64,000 nt of DNA from Prosopocoilus inquinatus. Its lineage: Eukaryota > Arthropoda > Insecta > Coleoptera > Lucanidae. Below are positions 36,821-48,760 of the stretch, piece by piece. How positions within the stretch are numbered: position 1 is the first letter of the stretch; the number at the start of each line of letters is the position of its first letter. The notes beneath the pieces were generated by a model that worked only from the letters and a program-made list of their open reading frames with translations, searched no databases and was not told the DNA's origin. The stretch is taken from assembly GCA_036172665.1 (NCBI GenBank), contig CM069871.1:3782001-3846000 (forward strand), read 5' to 3'. The position numbers were made by a program, and so were the translations under genes.

Positions 36821-37756
36821 GCCCTCTGCCCATTTTTTTTTTAGTCAATCGATGTAAAACCTGAATTGAAAGTTCCTTGTTCACCGTATTCGTTCGTTTT
36901 CTTCAAATTTAGAAGGAAAAAAAAGGGAATCGCCTTCAATGTCCGTTTTTTAATTTGCAATAATACGCTTCGGACTCAATTCTATTTGCTATGGCAATCA
37001 GAATTGAGAAGATTAATCAAATATGGCTGTGACAAAGTTGTGACAACTTGAATAAAAAAATTTCGAAGTGAGTAGATGCAGTCGTCTGTCCAGAAAAGAG
37101 ACAAAGTAACTTACCAAGTCAATGAAAAAATAAGCCAAAAAAAAAACATAAATGCTAGTCGGAACGACTGACCTTGATGATTACTAAATAATAACTTTTG
37201 AAGGGAAAAAGATTCGCTTCTAGTCAGGCTTGCATCACCAAAAGAAGGTTATGTTAACCCATCAATGGCCTTTAATAAGTTTGGACGGAGCGAGAAGTAT
37301 CTAGTAAAAGTGTTACATTGTTACTGTTACTGACCGGGAATAAAGTGGAATGCGCGGGGTAAAACGAAGGTCAGGGGAAGCCCGCGCTTTCGATTGGAAC
37401 GCACTTTGTACTCTGAGTGTATCATCTCGCTTTAGTCTCATGGAATAAAATGAGATGAAGATACACTGAGTGCACCCCAATTGAAAGCGCTATAACATAA
37501 AATCCACTAGGAATGGGTATTCAAAATCGACCGTCAAAATATTGGCAACGATGACAACCGAAAATGGCTAACACATAAAAAAAATATATTTACAAGAATG
37601 TTTTGGCGAATATCTCGATGGAACGCTCGACTTTTGAAATTTGGAACTCATTCAGTAGGGACAATGGATTATACGGAAACTAACCTAAGTAACTAGAAAG
37701 CGAACAGTTTTCAAAAAGTTAAAATTTTAAAATGTAAAATTCACATGTTTTTGCTT
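36821..37756. other. No gene seen
   Basis: An imperfect inverted pair lies near 37382-37500 (GAAGCCCGCGCTTTCGATTGG...CACTCTGAGTGTATC against GATACACTGAGTGCA...CCAATTGAAAGCGCT), about 40-50 bp per arm, probably another small foldback. No coding sequence is recognisable. Confidence 0.5.
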
Positions 37757-37764
37757 CTTGTATT

Positions 37765-38706
37765 CAATGTTGTTAAGTATCTAGATGCAAGTATCTAGAT
37801 ACAGTATCTAAATACTTTTTGAGTATCTAGATACATATCTCAGATACTACTAAAAAAATGTAATTGTAACTGCATCTCACATCTACAATTACAGTGTATC
37901 TATTCATTTGAGATACTAAGATACTTTTTAGATACATTTTGAACTTCCATAAGAACAGCAGACCTTGGCGGAAATGCAACCTCCGACTTTACAGTCTCTT
38001 TCTTTTGATTTTCCCCTCTTGTTAATTATGTTTTCAAGTTTGTAAAATGACTGTTCTATTTAAAACGCGATTTGATAGTTTAGAAACTTGAAAATTATTT
38101 TAAAAAGTTGGAAAGATAATTGACAAGAGGAGAAAATCAAAAGGAAAAGACTTTATTGTTGATTTTATCAACTTCTCTTGATTATAGGAACGCTCTCTTA
38201 GCTACAAGAAGGTTGCAACTAAGGATCCTAGATTCATTTGATATTTAACTTGTCCGATACGGAAGTAGAGTCATTTCTGTTGATAACTTTATATTTTACG
38301 TTGACCTGACTTGGTTTCATACAAAACCAGGTCATTACTTATCAGCTTATTAATCAACTTAATTACAAAGATGAATTTTCTATTTTAAAAAGAAATACTG
38401 CTGAAAAAAATTGTGAAAATAATCAGGGACTTTAGTGTGTACATTATTCACATATTCATACGAAAACTTCGTCAATTTTCACAAAAAAAGTCGATTTGGA
38501 TCGCAAATAATACCGTACCTTCATTACTGCATAGGTTATTGAATTTTACACTTACAAGTACCTTGATAAACCGCAGATACTTTTTTTTGTATCTGTATCT
38601 AGATATTTTCCGGAAAAAGTATCTGTATCTGCATCTAGATACATATTTGTGAAAGTATTTACATCTGTATCTACATACTATTAGAAATGTATCTTTAACA
38701 ACACTG
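37765..38706. mobile_element. hAT-type MITE, 942 bp, 8-bp target duplication
   Basis: The element is flanked by an exact 8-bp direct repeat CTTGTATT (37757-37764 and 38707-38714). The ends read CAATGTTGTTAAGTATC and, inward from the right, CAGTGTTGTTAAAGATAC, giving a ~17-bp TIR starting CA-TG as in hAT elements. Inside both ends are clusters of GTATCTAGATAC-like repeats (37774-37940 and 38575-38700). A second inverted pair lies in the middle near 38005-38030 and 38120-38145, with CTTTTGATTTTCCCCTCTTG and its near complement. No transposase is encoded. Confidence 0.85.
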
Positions 38707-38800
38707 CTTGTATTGCTGTATGTTCTGAGCACTAGGGTTGTATATGGTCAGGCAAACGTGTGCCTTCGTTTCCAATTCAAATCGAAACATACGGTATGTA

Positions 38801-41800
38801 CAGAGTGAACCATTTTTGATGGTTTTACAGGGTTTCTCAGTTATGTATAGGAATAGAACAAAACTGTTTTCGCGACCCAATGCTACTTTTTCGAGAAAAA
38901 CTTAGTGGAGAAAACTAAAGTTATCTATTTCGATTCGTTCGGGAAATATCGGCCGAAAACGAATTTTTCCGAAAAATTATTTTTCACAATATCTCAGTTG
39001 TTGGACAAGATATTTTGAAAATTCAAAAACTGTTTTATTCAGAAATTAATGTAGATTTCGCTGACATTATTGTCTTTTGTAAAAAGTGCGCCAGTTCTGC
39101 GAAACAGACTATAACTTTCTAATTTTAAATGGAAACCGTAGTTGGCTAAGACACAAATAAATTGCTTTTTTAATGAGGTTTTCAAAAATGTAAAGGTTGA
39201 TATAATTATTTGTATAAATAACAAAGATACTAATTTTCATTTTTCTGCAGTACCTATCAAGCTATCTATGACGATAGAAACAAAAGAAAATTCAGTTGTT
39301 TTTCTCAAAAAACTATTATTAGAATAAATAATACAGGTAATTAAATTTAACAAAATAAATATGTAATGCTATTAGAGAACTCATAAAACTACAAGTAATG
39401 TAAATATGGATTAACTGTCAATGCAGTTTTGAAGAATTATTTGTTGTATGTTCCTTTGAAATTATTAAATCTTAAATTTTATATTATCAAAAATTCTTAG
39501 ATATTTTTATTTCACTTCTATCCGCGATTACATTTATTAATATAAAAAAGTTCTGGAAAGCATTATTAAGCTTAAGAAATATCCGACATTTCAATAATTC
39601 CTTAAAGAAATGCATTAATTTGTACAATTTAAAATTTATAGAAATCTCTTAACTATTCACATTAATAATTAAAGAAATGTTCAAATAAAGTTAATTCATT
39701 TTTACATACTTGTGGTTTTATGTCAGTATCTGATAGATATACGAAGCTATTTATTTATTGAAATAAATTTTCTGTTTTACTTAACAATAATTGATTTTTG
39801 GAGAAAACAATTGAATTATTTGTTTTGTTTTTGGTGTCATGGATGGCTTGTTAGCTACCGAAAAACTAAAAATTATTAGTATTACACTCGTGACTTATTT
39901 GCCTTATAAGACACTTGTATAATAAATAGCTATAAGAAGAATATCATAGAAACTTCTTTACGAGTACATTTTTCCTATAATTTCAATGTTTTTTTTTTCT
40001 TCCAGAGATTTATGGCACTGTCAGCTGTCCTGTTATTTAAGTTAAAGAAATATCAAATTGTTAAATTGTATTTTAAATTTATAAAATGTTAGAATTACAA
40101 TACAAAACTTTTATTAAATGTAAACTGACAGTTGACAACTATCCTCTCACTCTTGAACAGGGTTTCCAGATTTTTTTACAGGCAATGTTGACAAAATGTA
40201 GCCAAACGGTACTAATTCTTTTAGTCATAAACAAAAAAGAAAATCTCAGCGATTTGATATACTGAAAATCGAAACAAATTAAAAAAAAAAAAAACAAATG
40301 AAACTCGCCCAAAAGTCAGAAACAAAAGAGAAATGAATGCAGCACAAGTAGCAACAACAAAATACAAGGCGTTAGGTGAATAAAAAAAAACAAAAAAAGA
40401 TCGATAACATCATTTCGTAGAAAACTGCAGAAAAGTCAATAATACGATAAAAAAAAAGAAGAAAAAGAAAACGAAATGCAGTGCGCAAAACGAAAGATCA
40501 CAAATGAGACACAAAAACAAATTAAAAACGACGAATTACAAACAAGCGTCAATAAAGTACGCAAAATCAATATTAAGAAAAGAAGAATACATAAAGCATA
40601 AAAAACAGAAAGAAAAACAAACGAAGAGATTGACGACTAAGATGAACAAAAACCAAATGAATCTCCAGGCGAAAAAAAAGAAATCTAGTAAATAACAAAA
40701 GATAACTGTAAAAAGACATCATTCAACAAAATGTGAAAAATATCAATTGAATAAACATAAACAAAAGAGAAATACGACAGCATAAAATGAATTAAAAAAA
40801 AGCAGAAGTACGAGGAAACTAAGATGAACAGAAAAACGAACTCGTCGAGAACTTTTACAAATGAAAAGAAACAAAAGGGGACTGTAAAAAGCAGTAAAAA
40901 ACAAAGAAAATCGACTGCTTAGATGAACCAAAAACAAATGAATCACGAGAGGAAAAAAATTGGTAGAAAACAAAAGACAAGGAACGTCAACCAACAAAAT
41001 ATAAAAAATAAATTAGGTAGAAATAAACAAAAGATAAATCAAAACATAAAATGAATTTAAAAAAAAAAAAACAGAAGAACCACGGTGTTAAGATGGACAA
41101 CAAAGATGAGGAGGAGTCAGAAACAAAAGAGAAATACGTAGTACATAAGTATAAAGAACAGAAAAAAAAAAAAATAAAAGAAGATCGACTGCTTACATGA
41201 ATGAACCAAAAACAAATTAATCTCCAGACAAATAAAAAAACTAGTAGAAAACAGAATACAAATGTAAAAAAGCGTTAACCAACAAAATGGGAAAAATCAA
41301 TTACATAAAAACAAAGAGAGAAATACAAAATATAAAATGAATTAAAGGAATAGAAAAAAACAGTAGTACCAACGATGGACAAAAAAGAAACAAAACAGAA
41401 CTGTAAAAACGAGTCAATATAAAATGAGGAAAACCAATTTGATTAAAAAGAATAGAACTGCAAAAAAAAGAGAAGAAAAAAGACGAACAAATAGACAAAA
41501 AGAAAAATAATGAAGAAATGACTATACTCTGACCGAAAGCTTTTGCAAGTCAAGGAACTGGCAGGAAACAAAAGGACAAAATAAAACAAACGAACCGTGA
41601 ATAAAATGAAAAACATCAATTCTTTAAAAAGAAAAAAACAAGAAATAAATCGAAATGAATATCCTCGTCTGATAATACCTAACTTAAAGTAGCATCATGA
41701 ACGGTCATTATTGATCGCACGGTATATATTTTCTTTGTCATTAAGTGAAGAAAGTAAAAGGTAGCCCAAATAAAGCGCCAAGTATGTCTAAAATGTAGCC

Positions 41801-42223
41801 CACATGGCGAAATTTCACCCAACCTGGCAACTGTGCTCTTATTACGTAGTACGTACTCTCAACTTTATTAAGAAAAAGTATCAGCCTACTTTAATGTAAG
41901 GTATTCATTTCAAGGTACGGTATCATTGCTACACCTTGACAAACTTTTGTAGACACTCTGTATAAAACAAGACAATCCTGTTACATATTTTTAAAAATCA
42001 ATGATCCGAATACTCAAAACCATTAGGATTGGTGATAGCGTTTAGTTATTTTATTAAAAATTCGTTTTCGGTCGATATTTCCCGAACGAATCGAGATAGC
42101 TAACTTTTGTTTTCTCCACTGAGTTTTTCTCGAAAAAGTAGAATTGGGTCCCGAAAACGGTTTTCTTCTATTCCTATAAATAACTGAGAAACCCTGTAAA
42201 ACCATCAAAAATGGACCACACTG
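38801..42223. mobile_element. 3.4-kb TA-flanked element with 168-bp TIRs
   Basis: The left arm 38801-38968 and right arm 42056-42223 are complementary over 168 bp with modest divergence. The ends are CAGAGTGAACCATTTTTGATGG and the near match CAGTGTGGTCCATTTTTGATGG, split here only for comparison. Both sides carry TA (38799-38800, 42224-42225), as for Tc1/mariner-type insertions. The 3.09-kb interior has no frame resembling a transposase and is largely AT-rich, with an A-rich tandem array at 40250-41640. It is a large non-autonomous element. Confidence 0.85.
40250..41640 (+). repeat. A-rich tandem array inside the 3.4-kb element
   Basis: The block AACAAAATG-GAAAAAT-AATT followed by ACAAA-GAGAAATAC and CATAAAATGAATTAAA recurs near 40725, 40993 and 41281, with spacings of about 268 and 288 and a more degraded copy before. 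The Lys-rich plus-strand and Leu/Phe-rich minus-strand frames are compositional. Confidence 0.7.
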
Positions 42224-42225
42224 TA

Positions 42226-43533
42226 CACGTTTTCAAGTAATTGCAATTTCTACCGTATGATCGCTCTTTTTTTTAATTTCGAACACATTCTAATCATCTC
42301 AGAGTCATAATTGGGGGAATGTAGTTACATACTAGGAATTGTATTGTTCCCAATTTTGTGAAACAATCACCTGTTACACCTCCCGGACAAATTTGAATTG
42401 TGTTCAACAACCTGATTCTGTACTTACTGTTTTGCATTTTATGAGTTTGGAGGGCATGGTTTACATGGTACGCGGACGGGCATCTCCGATTAAGCTATTA
42501 CCTTTCTAATTTTAAAATGCGGATCGCTTCGTACGAAATTAGTACGTCGGCGTTTCCTCAATAAATTCCCGGTGCTCGTGAGGCACCTGTAGGACTTAAA
42601 TCTGCAAAGAAGGGCGAGCGATCGAGTAAACCGGACAAGTCTTAATCAAGGAGTTCGAAATGTCGGCCGGCTGTACACAACGAGTTAATTTTCGTTTGAC
42701 AGGGACAGAGAGTATATTGTGTTTGCGTGCTCACATAAATAACATATGTAAGCAGATACATGCATTCTGAATTAATGCAGTGTAAGACAAGCAGTGCGTG
42801 GTCTCATTAAAGCTAGGAGCTGCCGTTTCAAAACTCGACTTCTGCGACCGCTTTAAATAACCACTTACTTCATCCCGACCCGCGATTTATGTGTGGAACT
42901 GTACCCTCGGCCATTGTAATTACAATGTTGCTTTCGTTTTCGATGCGACGCAAAAATTTCGCTCCTTGTCGAGAAAGTAGTCAACACTCTGTAAATAAAT
43001 AATTCCCGCGGACCTCCAGTATATTATTATCGGATCGGCCATTCTGGGAAATATATGCGGCGTTGTATGTACATACATACAAATTATTACTGAAGTCTTT
43101 AGGTTTTGTTTTTTCAGTAAACTTAATAGAAGTTCATTACTACCAGTAGGTATAACATGATCAATTCGATCCAACCTAATTAATACAACTCTATACACTA
43201 TAATTCAGATCACCACTGTGTTCAAAAATTGTCATACAGATAGTTACTTTCTCTTCACACAAATGCTTAGCTTTTTTTAAATTTTTGCGTATACAGAAAT
43301 TAGCAAACTTACTCTAAAAGAATTAAAAATAAGTCGTTGGCTTGTTACAGTTGATTTGCCCGAACTGTTTTGGCAACTGCGCTTACCCGTTGGTTCGCTC
43401 GTAGACTTGGCAACATCTCCGCGGGATTGGGCGGTGCTTTAACGTGTCGTAGACTCCTTTGTATTCACTTCTCTTGATTGAGCTCGTTTGTGCTTTCGCT
43501 ATTTCAAGAATCTGTGTACTTTCTGATTACAAG
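42226..43533. other. No gene seen
   Basis: AT-rich sequence between the 3.4-kb element and the piggyBac insertion. The 92-codon minus-strand frame at 42920-43198 has no recognisable motif. Confidence 0.45.
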
Positions 43534-43709
43534 TTAACCCATTAACGCCCATTGAAAACCCAGTTCTTGTAAAAGTAAACTGTTTGCAAATTTTTACTAT
43601 TTAAGGTTCTAGAAAGGAGAATACAGAAAAAAAATGAAAGAAATTTTTTTTATTTAAAAAAAAAATAGTGTGTACTCAAATGAGTACAATGGGATAAAAC
43701 AGTATAAAT

Positions 43710-45482
43710 TTATTTTTTTGTGTGAAACAATTCAAAACAGTCTCTTTCAACACATAAGGTTGATTTGCATTTCTTTCAACACCATCTTATTCTTGCATGA
43801 CAAATTACGCATCGCAGTTGTTTGTTCAGCTTTTCAGGAAAATGCCCAACATTATCCTGTGCAATACTGGGTGGAATCGAGCAGGACTTTCGTTGAATTT
43901 TAGATTGTTTGCCGTTACGTAAGTAATGGCGCACAATGTACCTAGTAAACTGTAACTGAGTCATTTTATTATCGGATACTATTTGGGATAATTTCCAAGC
44001 ATTAGTCATGGCTAAGTCCAGCATGTAAGTGAATAAGACCCACCACCATTTTTTACCACGTATTGCAATTCGGTATGTGTTTACCGATTGATCGCTCAAA
44101 TCAACTCCCCCCATTCTGTTATTATAATTTTTGAATAGAAGTGGTTGGCGAATATCTGCATATTCTTTCTGTGATTTACACCATCTTTTTATGTTTGTGA
44201 ACGGCTCAAATTTATCATGATTGGTAATCATGGAAACGACGTTATTATCAACCCATCTCACAACCAAAAGTTCATTGTATTTTTCGAAATAATAATCAAA
44301 AAAGCCTCTCTGACGTTTTGCCATAGTTTTTGTGGCTTCTATAGGGCACTTTTTTAGTCTATTTTCTCTAATTGTGGCGGTAGCTCGGAAATCCTTGTCA
44401 CGCAAACGAATCATCAATGGAATTGTAGTAAAATAGTTGTCAAAGTACACAATATGATCTTTTGGTTGATCTACGTGTTTCAGCAAGTCAAGTACCACAT
44501 TAGCACCTAACGTATCAGCTTCGTTTTTCATAGCGCTTTTACCACAGTAAGTATCAAAATGATAGCAGTAACCAGTGGAACTGCATAAAAGCCAATTTTT
44601 GTATCCGAAACGAGCAGGTTTACCCTTAATAAATTGCTTTGAGGGATGATGTCCAAATTACTTAACCATGGCTTCGTCGATTGATAAATAACTATGAAAT
44701 ATTCCCCACTGTTTAAAGTTTTGGTTCAACTTATTCATAAGAGGCCGAAGCTTGAACATCTTATCCACTATGTTGATATTCGAATTATCTGCGAAATGAA
44801 GATTTTGTTTTATTTCAAGGTATCTGTTTCGCGACATAGCTGATGATACAATATCCACAGATAAATCTTCTTCTGTTGGCCAATACATTCGTTCTTGAGG
44901 GAGTGTATGGTAACCTGTTAAGTATAGAATGCCTATAAATGACATCACTTCTTCTTTGGTAATAATAAATTGGTGGCGATCTTTTTGAGAAGCGTATAAA
45001 ATTGATTGTTCAACAATGAGTTCCACAATTGAATTGTCAAACATTTTTTCAAAAATTTGGACAGGATTTAAATTACTTAAATCTTGTTGAACAATTTGTT
45101 TCTTACAATTAAAATCTTGTCGTATTTCGCTATCAATTTTATTATAAATGGGGGATTTTTTTGTCCATTTCAAGTCTGTCGTTTGTCGTTTGGAGGTTTT
45201 TTTCAAACGCTTTTGGATTTCAATCAATGGTTCATCGTCACTGCTGTTGAAGTCTTCTGGAGAACGTGTTCTCATTATTTCAATTGTTCCGGCAACATCT
45301 GCAGGCATTTGCTGTGAAAGAATGTCATTTTCATCCAATTCTTCGCTATCAGTAAGAAAATCCGCTGCTGGTGGTACAATAACAATATCATCATCTTCTT
45401 GAAGTTCTTGTAATGCCTCTGGGAGGAAATTAAAATATTCGTAATATCGCACCGGATCAACATAAAATTTACTTCCACTCAT
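43710..45482 (-). pseudogene. piggyBac transposase, two nonsense codons
   Basis: One continuous frame of 590 codons plus stop starts at ATG 45480-45482 and ends at TAA 43710-43712, close to the length of known piggyBac transposases (about 594). It is interrupted by TAA at 44658-44660 (codon 275) and TGA at 43776-43778 (codon 569), with no frameshift between. All three catalytic aspartates of the family are present: D269 in SIDEAM, D348 in YFDNYFTT and D461 in GGVDLSDQ. The N-terminus (residues 1-90) is acidic and low-complexity, as usual. The C-terminal Cys-rich zinc finger begins at CVICH before the TGA and continues after it (C-x2-C, DCFELFH). The first stop falls just after the first catalytic Asp, so any translated product is inactive. 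Whether either stop is fixed or polymorphic cannot be told from one sequence. Confidence 0.9.
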
Positions 45483-45484
45483 AT

Positions 45485-45723
45485 CTGCAAATAATAAAAG
45501 AAGTATCCTAAATGTATATAATTGTATTTGTATTCACTCTAGCCCATTGTACTCGAATGAGTACAGATGAGTTTTCTAAAAAATAACTAAGTCAGCGAAG
45601 GCTTAATTTTTTTTTGAGTGATGTGTACATCAAATATATACTTTATAAAACACCAATCCAGCGGAAAATAGTTTGAAGTGCTTTGTTGTCGGCGACAAAT
45701 AAATAAATTAGCAACGTACTTAC
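45485..45723 (-). other. Predicted 5' UTR intron of the piggyBac transposase
   Basis: On the minus strand a strong donor, ACG|GTAAGTA, lies with its GT at 45723-45722. A TTATTTGCAG acceptor ends at 45485, 3 bases ahead of the transposase ATG. The 239-bp interval would be spliced from the 5' leader, leaving the reading frame untouched. This is inferred from splice-site match alone. Confidence 0.5.
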
Positions 45724-46089
45724 CGTCAAAAACTATTGCACTTTTCACTGAACGGAAAACATCATAATATTAACGGATGAATTTAAATTTTTGCAGTTAG
45801 TGCATTGTTTTCAATATTCTTAAAGCCATCTGTAATGTCAAACTTATACTTTTGAACAAAAGATGGCAGCACTAAGTAATTTAGTACGTGTACTTATATG
45901 GGTACAGTGGGCGTTAATGGGTTAATAATTGTACATATTCAAATATTATCTTGTGCTTAATAAACTTATTATTATTATTATTATTTAGCCCGGGTGTCTT
46001 ATTGAAGGAAGTGTTTTCTCGAACCTCAAACCAACAAACTGCTGGGTTCGAGGAAATAGCAGGGATGTTTTGTCGACCATCAACCACGC

Positions 46090-46400
46090 TTCACTTTACT
46101 GCACTTCTTTCTTTCGGCGACAGATTCGTTTTTTTTTTTGTGAAACTGTGGCAGCTGAAAATACGATGAGCGCGAATCACTTCTTCGACGTTCCCGTTGG
46201 AATCGCAATCCTGAGGTACCGTTTTATTCCAGCGCTCGGCGAGTCCGTTACTCCTGGGAAAGTAGCAAACAATTCGACGAAACGAACAGGAGCGACGTGG
46301 ACTGCACACGCCTCCTATTTATGAACCTCTGAAGTCGGTCACTCTGATCGTATACCGCAACGTACCCCCTTTTATTATTATTATGCCCCTTAAAGCGCAG
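46090..46400 (-). pseudogene. Ty3/gypsy-like integrase core fragment, frameshifted
   Basis: Minus-strand frame 46309-46091 contains YFPRSNGLAERWNKTV (46264-46217), matching the YHPQSNGxAER motif around the catalytic Glu of retroviral-type DDE integrases. The following residues end in a HSFTKKKTNLSPKE stretch like the H-x-TG-SPxE region of gypsy integrases. Just upstream, a different frame (46430-46248) reads SDRLQRFINRRRVQSTS, resembling the EFQRF-NGIxH stretch that normally precedes YHPQSNG, so a frameshift lies near 46290. No reverse transcriptase or LTR is seen nearby. It is an old retrotransposon relic starting about 165 bp beyond the piggyBac insertion. Confidence 0.6.
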
Positions 46401-47099
46401 ATAATTTCTGTACATTAAAGAAAATTGCAAACGTCAAACATTCCACATATTTAGTTTAAGTCAATCGTAGTATTTATCGTTTTTGGATTCAAGATCAGAT
46501 CAGTACTGATCTTCCGCGTTTTACTGTAAAGTAATCCATCGGGGTTAGTTGCGAATTACCTTAATTCTGTTTGTGTCATAATTTTAACCTTTTCGGGCTA
46601 CATATTTTATTATTATGATTTCCTACGTGACATAGTTGTATTTCTGTCTGACCCTATGCTGAACGCAGGAGTTGTGATAAATCTGTTGGATGTTCAAGAA
46701 CACCGGTGCACGCTTTGGGGCCTTGGGAAGCGGCTTCATAGTGCTGCCTTCTGCTGGGATTATTTCCCTGGTGTCCTTATTATAACGTCTTTCAACTAAT
46801 CCCCCCGTTTCCTTCGGAGTCTAGCTTCGAGACAGCTATTGAGAAAAGACTAGTTGTTTAATTTTGCCAAATCAATCTCCAATTTTATTTTTGTAACTAA
46901 TGGCTAATTGCCAATTTTAATTATCATTTAGCGAATAGTTGATTATAGAAATATTTGAATGAAGGGGGAGGAAGGAAGGAGAAGATATAAAAGAAAAGAT
47001 TGTCATCCTGTGAAAGGTAGAAGAATCCGAGCATGTTACAAATTAATAAGATAAAACCAGCCGTGCCCGTTAATATTTGCACCAATTGGAAACTTAAGG
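46401..47099. other. No gene seen; 16-bp palindrome at 46497-46512
   Basis: AGATCAGTACTGATCT is a perfect 16-bp palindrome. The remaining sequence is AT-rich without recognisable coding. Part may be eroded retroelement continuing from the integrase relic. Confidence 0.4.
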
Positions 47100-47480
47100 T
47101 GACATCAGCAGGAACCAACCGCATTTCGTATGACCTCAAGAAATCAATTCAAGCAATTTTAATCTTCCCGTCAAAATAACAACTCGCAAAAAATTATTGT
47201 AATTCTCATAGATTAATTCAGAAAAAAAAAAAAGAAAACGTTGGCGTACTTTTTTATGACCGTCTAACCGCGACTGTCCAACCGCGTGGAATAATAATTT
47301 CGAACGGTTCTCCCGATACAGATGAAGTGCGCTCGCAAACATTTGCAAAAGAGGAGGCACTTCTTTGTAGAAATAGAAACTCCGAAAGATATTATTTTTT
47401 TATAGCTAATTAAAACCATAAAAGTGCCGATGCATTGAAAATTTTACACCGTTTCATGGCCGGAGTATTTTAAAATGAAA
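47100..47480 (-). repeat. Dispersed repeat, inverted relative of the 58-62 kb blocks
   Basis: On the minus strand, GGTTGGTTCCTGCTGATGTC near 47120-47101 matches the block near 58418-58437. 47384-47475 is the reverse complement of the CCGGCCATGAAATGGTGCAA...CGCATCGGCACTT block found at 60180-60225 and 61460-61515, with the CTTTCGGAGTTATTATT block beside it. One family thus appears in both places in opposite orientation. The 71- and 74-codon minus frames here are within the repeat. Confidence 0.6.
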
Positions 47481-48760
47481 CCACAAAAAAGCGTTTGTGT
47501 AAAACACAAAGCGTGAGAGCATTTGAAATTTTACGAATTCAAAAATTCCAGCGACGAAGACGATGGTAAGAAAAACTGATTCTATACGCGATAAAGTCCA
47601 ATGAAGTAGGTGCGGCATGAAGCGCTTTCCCACACACGCGGTTGCTTAAGACTATGCAATCGAGAGAATGCGTGTCAAACTTGATATACAGGTTGTTTCC
47701 CGAGAAGAAGCAGTTGCCCAGACCTTAACAGCATACCCGCCTTAATTTCAGAACCTCCAAATGCCTTCAGCACTTCGTGCTAGCGCGGATCTGCACCAGG
47801 TCAGGATCGTTCTTGGAATTACATTACTACGACCAGGTCAGGTATACAACTAGCTGTGTCTCTGACATTGCGTACCCTTATCCAAGCGACTGGCGGATAT
47901 AGAACAATGCCATTTGCAACTGCAGGTGATAATCTACCCTGTCCGAGCATTCGGCGGATACGGAACAATCCCCCAGCTGATCACAATTTTCTACACTCAT
48001 GGACGGATCTAACGAATTATCCACTTTTCCTTCCTACTTCATTAACATACGAATAATCCGATTTACGTGCGTCGTAAAATGCATCCTGTTTTCACCCCCG
48101 AATATACCCCCCGATTCATTAACGCCTTTATGCATACGTCTACCCTTCACGCTAACCCCGTAGAGACTCTCTTAGTATTTTCCGTTTCTTTGCCTGCCTG
48201 CTCTACACCCCCAAGCATCCACCGAGTAGCTAAGTTCACGTGCGTTTCTTTCTTTTGTAATGTAATTTTTAATGCGATTCATGATTAAGGAAGGGGATCA
48301 AGAAATGAAGTACGCGTTTAGATTTTCACAACCTGTCTCTTAAAAAGTGAGTTTTAAAAATTACAGGGGAAGAAAGTATAGGGCTTCAACTGTTTCTTTG
48401 CCCAGGCCACAAATCGTAAATCATCTTATAGGCCAGAATTATTTGAATTAAATCGAATTAAGATCGATAAAAAAAATCAAAAATGATTTACGTGAGAATA
48501 TTTTGCTTGCAAAAGAAAATCGATGATGCTCAAAAATTTAAACGCTTTAATAGTCGGAGTTGATGACGATTTTAACAAATTTTAAAAAAAAAAGGAAAAG
48601 GAAAGTGTAAAGGTTCGGATATTCAGTACGCAGAGACACAATGTTCACAATGTTACAATACTTTGAGTTACATTCGAATTGATCGTTCCTGTCAGGTAGG
48701 CTTTTCCTTGTACGTGCGTGTCGAGGGCATTGCGGTTGTTTCGATAGTTGCGCTTACCCA
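47481..48760. other. No gene seen; small tandem duplication near 47870-47990
   Basis: GGCGGATATAGAACAATGCC and GGCGGATACGGAACAATCCC recur about 80 bp apart with similar surroundings, as do two CCAGGTCAGG blocks near 47795-47845. No coding call. Confidence 0.4.

Larger units (their letters stand above)
43538..45921 (-). mobile_element. piggyBac transposon, complete ends, 2384 bp
   Basis: Both ends are flanked by TTAA (43534-43537 and 45922-45925), the canonical piggyBac target duplication. The terminal inverted repeat starts CCCATTAACGCCCA and matches at 16 of 17 bases between the two ends. Just inside each end lies a 16-bp near-palindrome, GTACTCAAATGAGTAC (43672-43687) and GTACTCGAATGAGTAC (45549-45564), probably subterminal repeats bound by the transposase. 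The interior carries one transposase reading frame on the minus strand, broken by two stops. With ends this well preserved the copy looks young and could be mobilised in trans if an active relative exists. Confidence 0.95.

Noticed and set aside
32593..36844. Family of repeated 71-codon frames, one per 225-bp unit, looking like a tandem gene family or poly-peptide
   Set aside because: The frames start at TTG, not ATG; the only Met is near the end; stops occur in several units (TAG in type B copies). Conservation is equal in all codon positions as far as I can see, as expected for satellite DNA.
45084..45402. Plus-strand frames opposite the piggyBac transposase
   Set aside because: They are antisense shadows of the transposase coding region.
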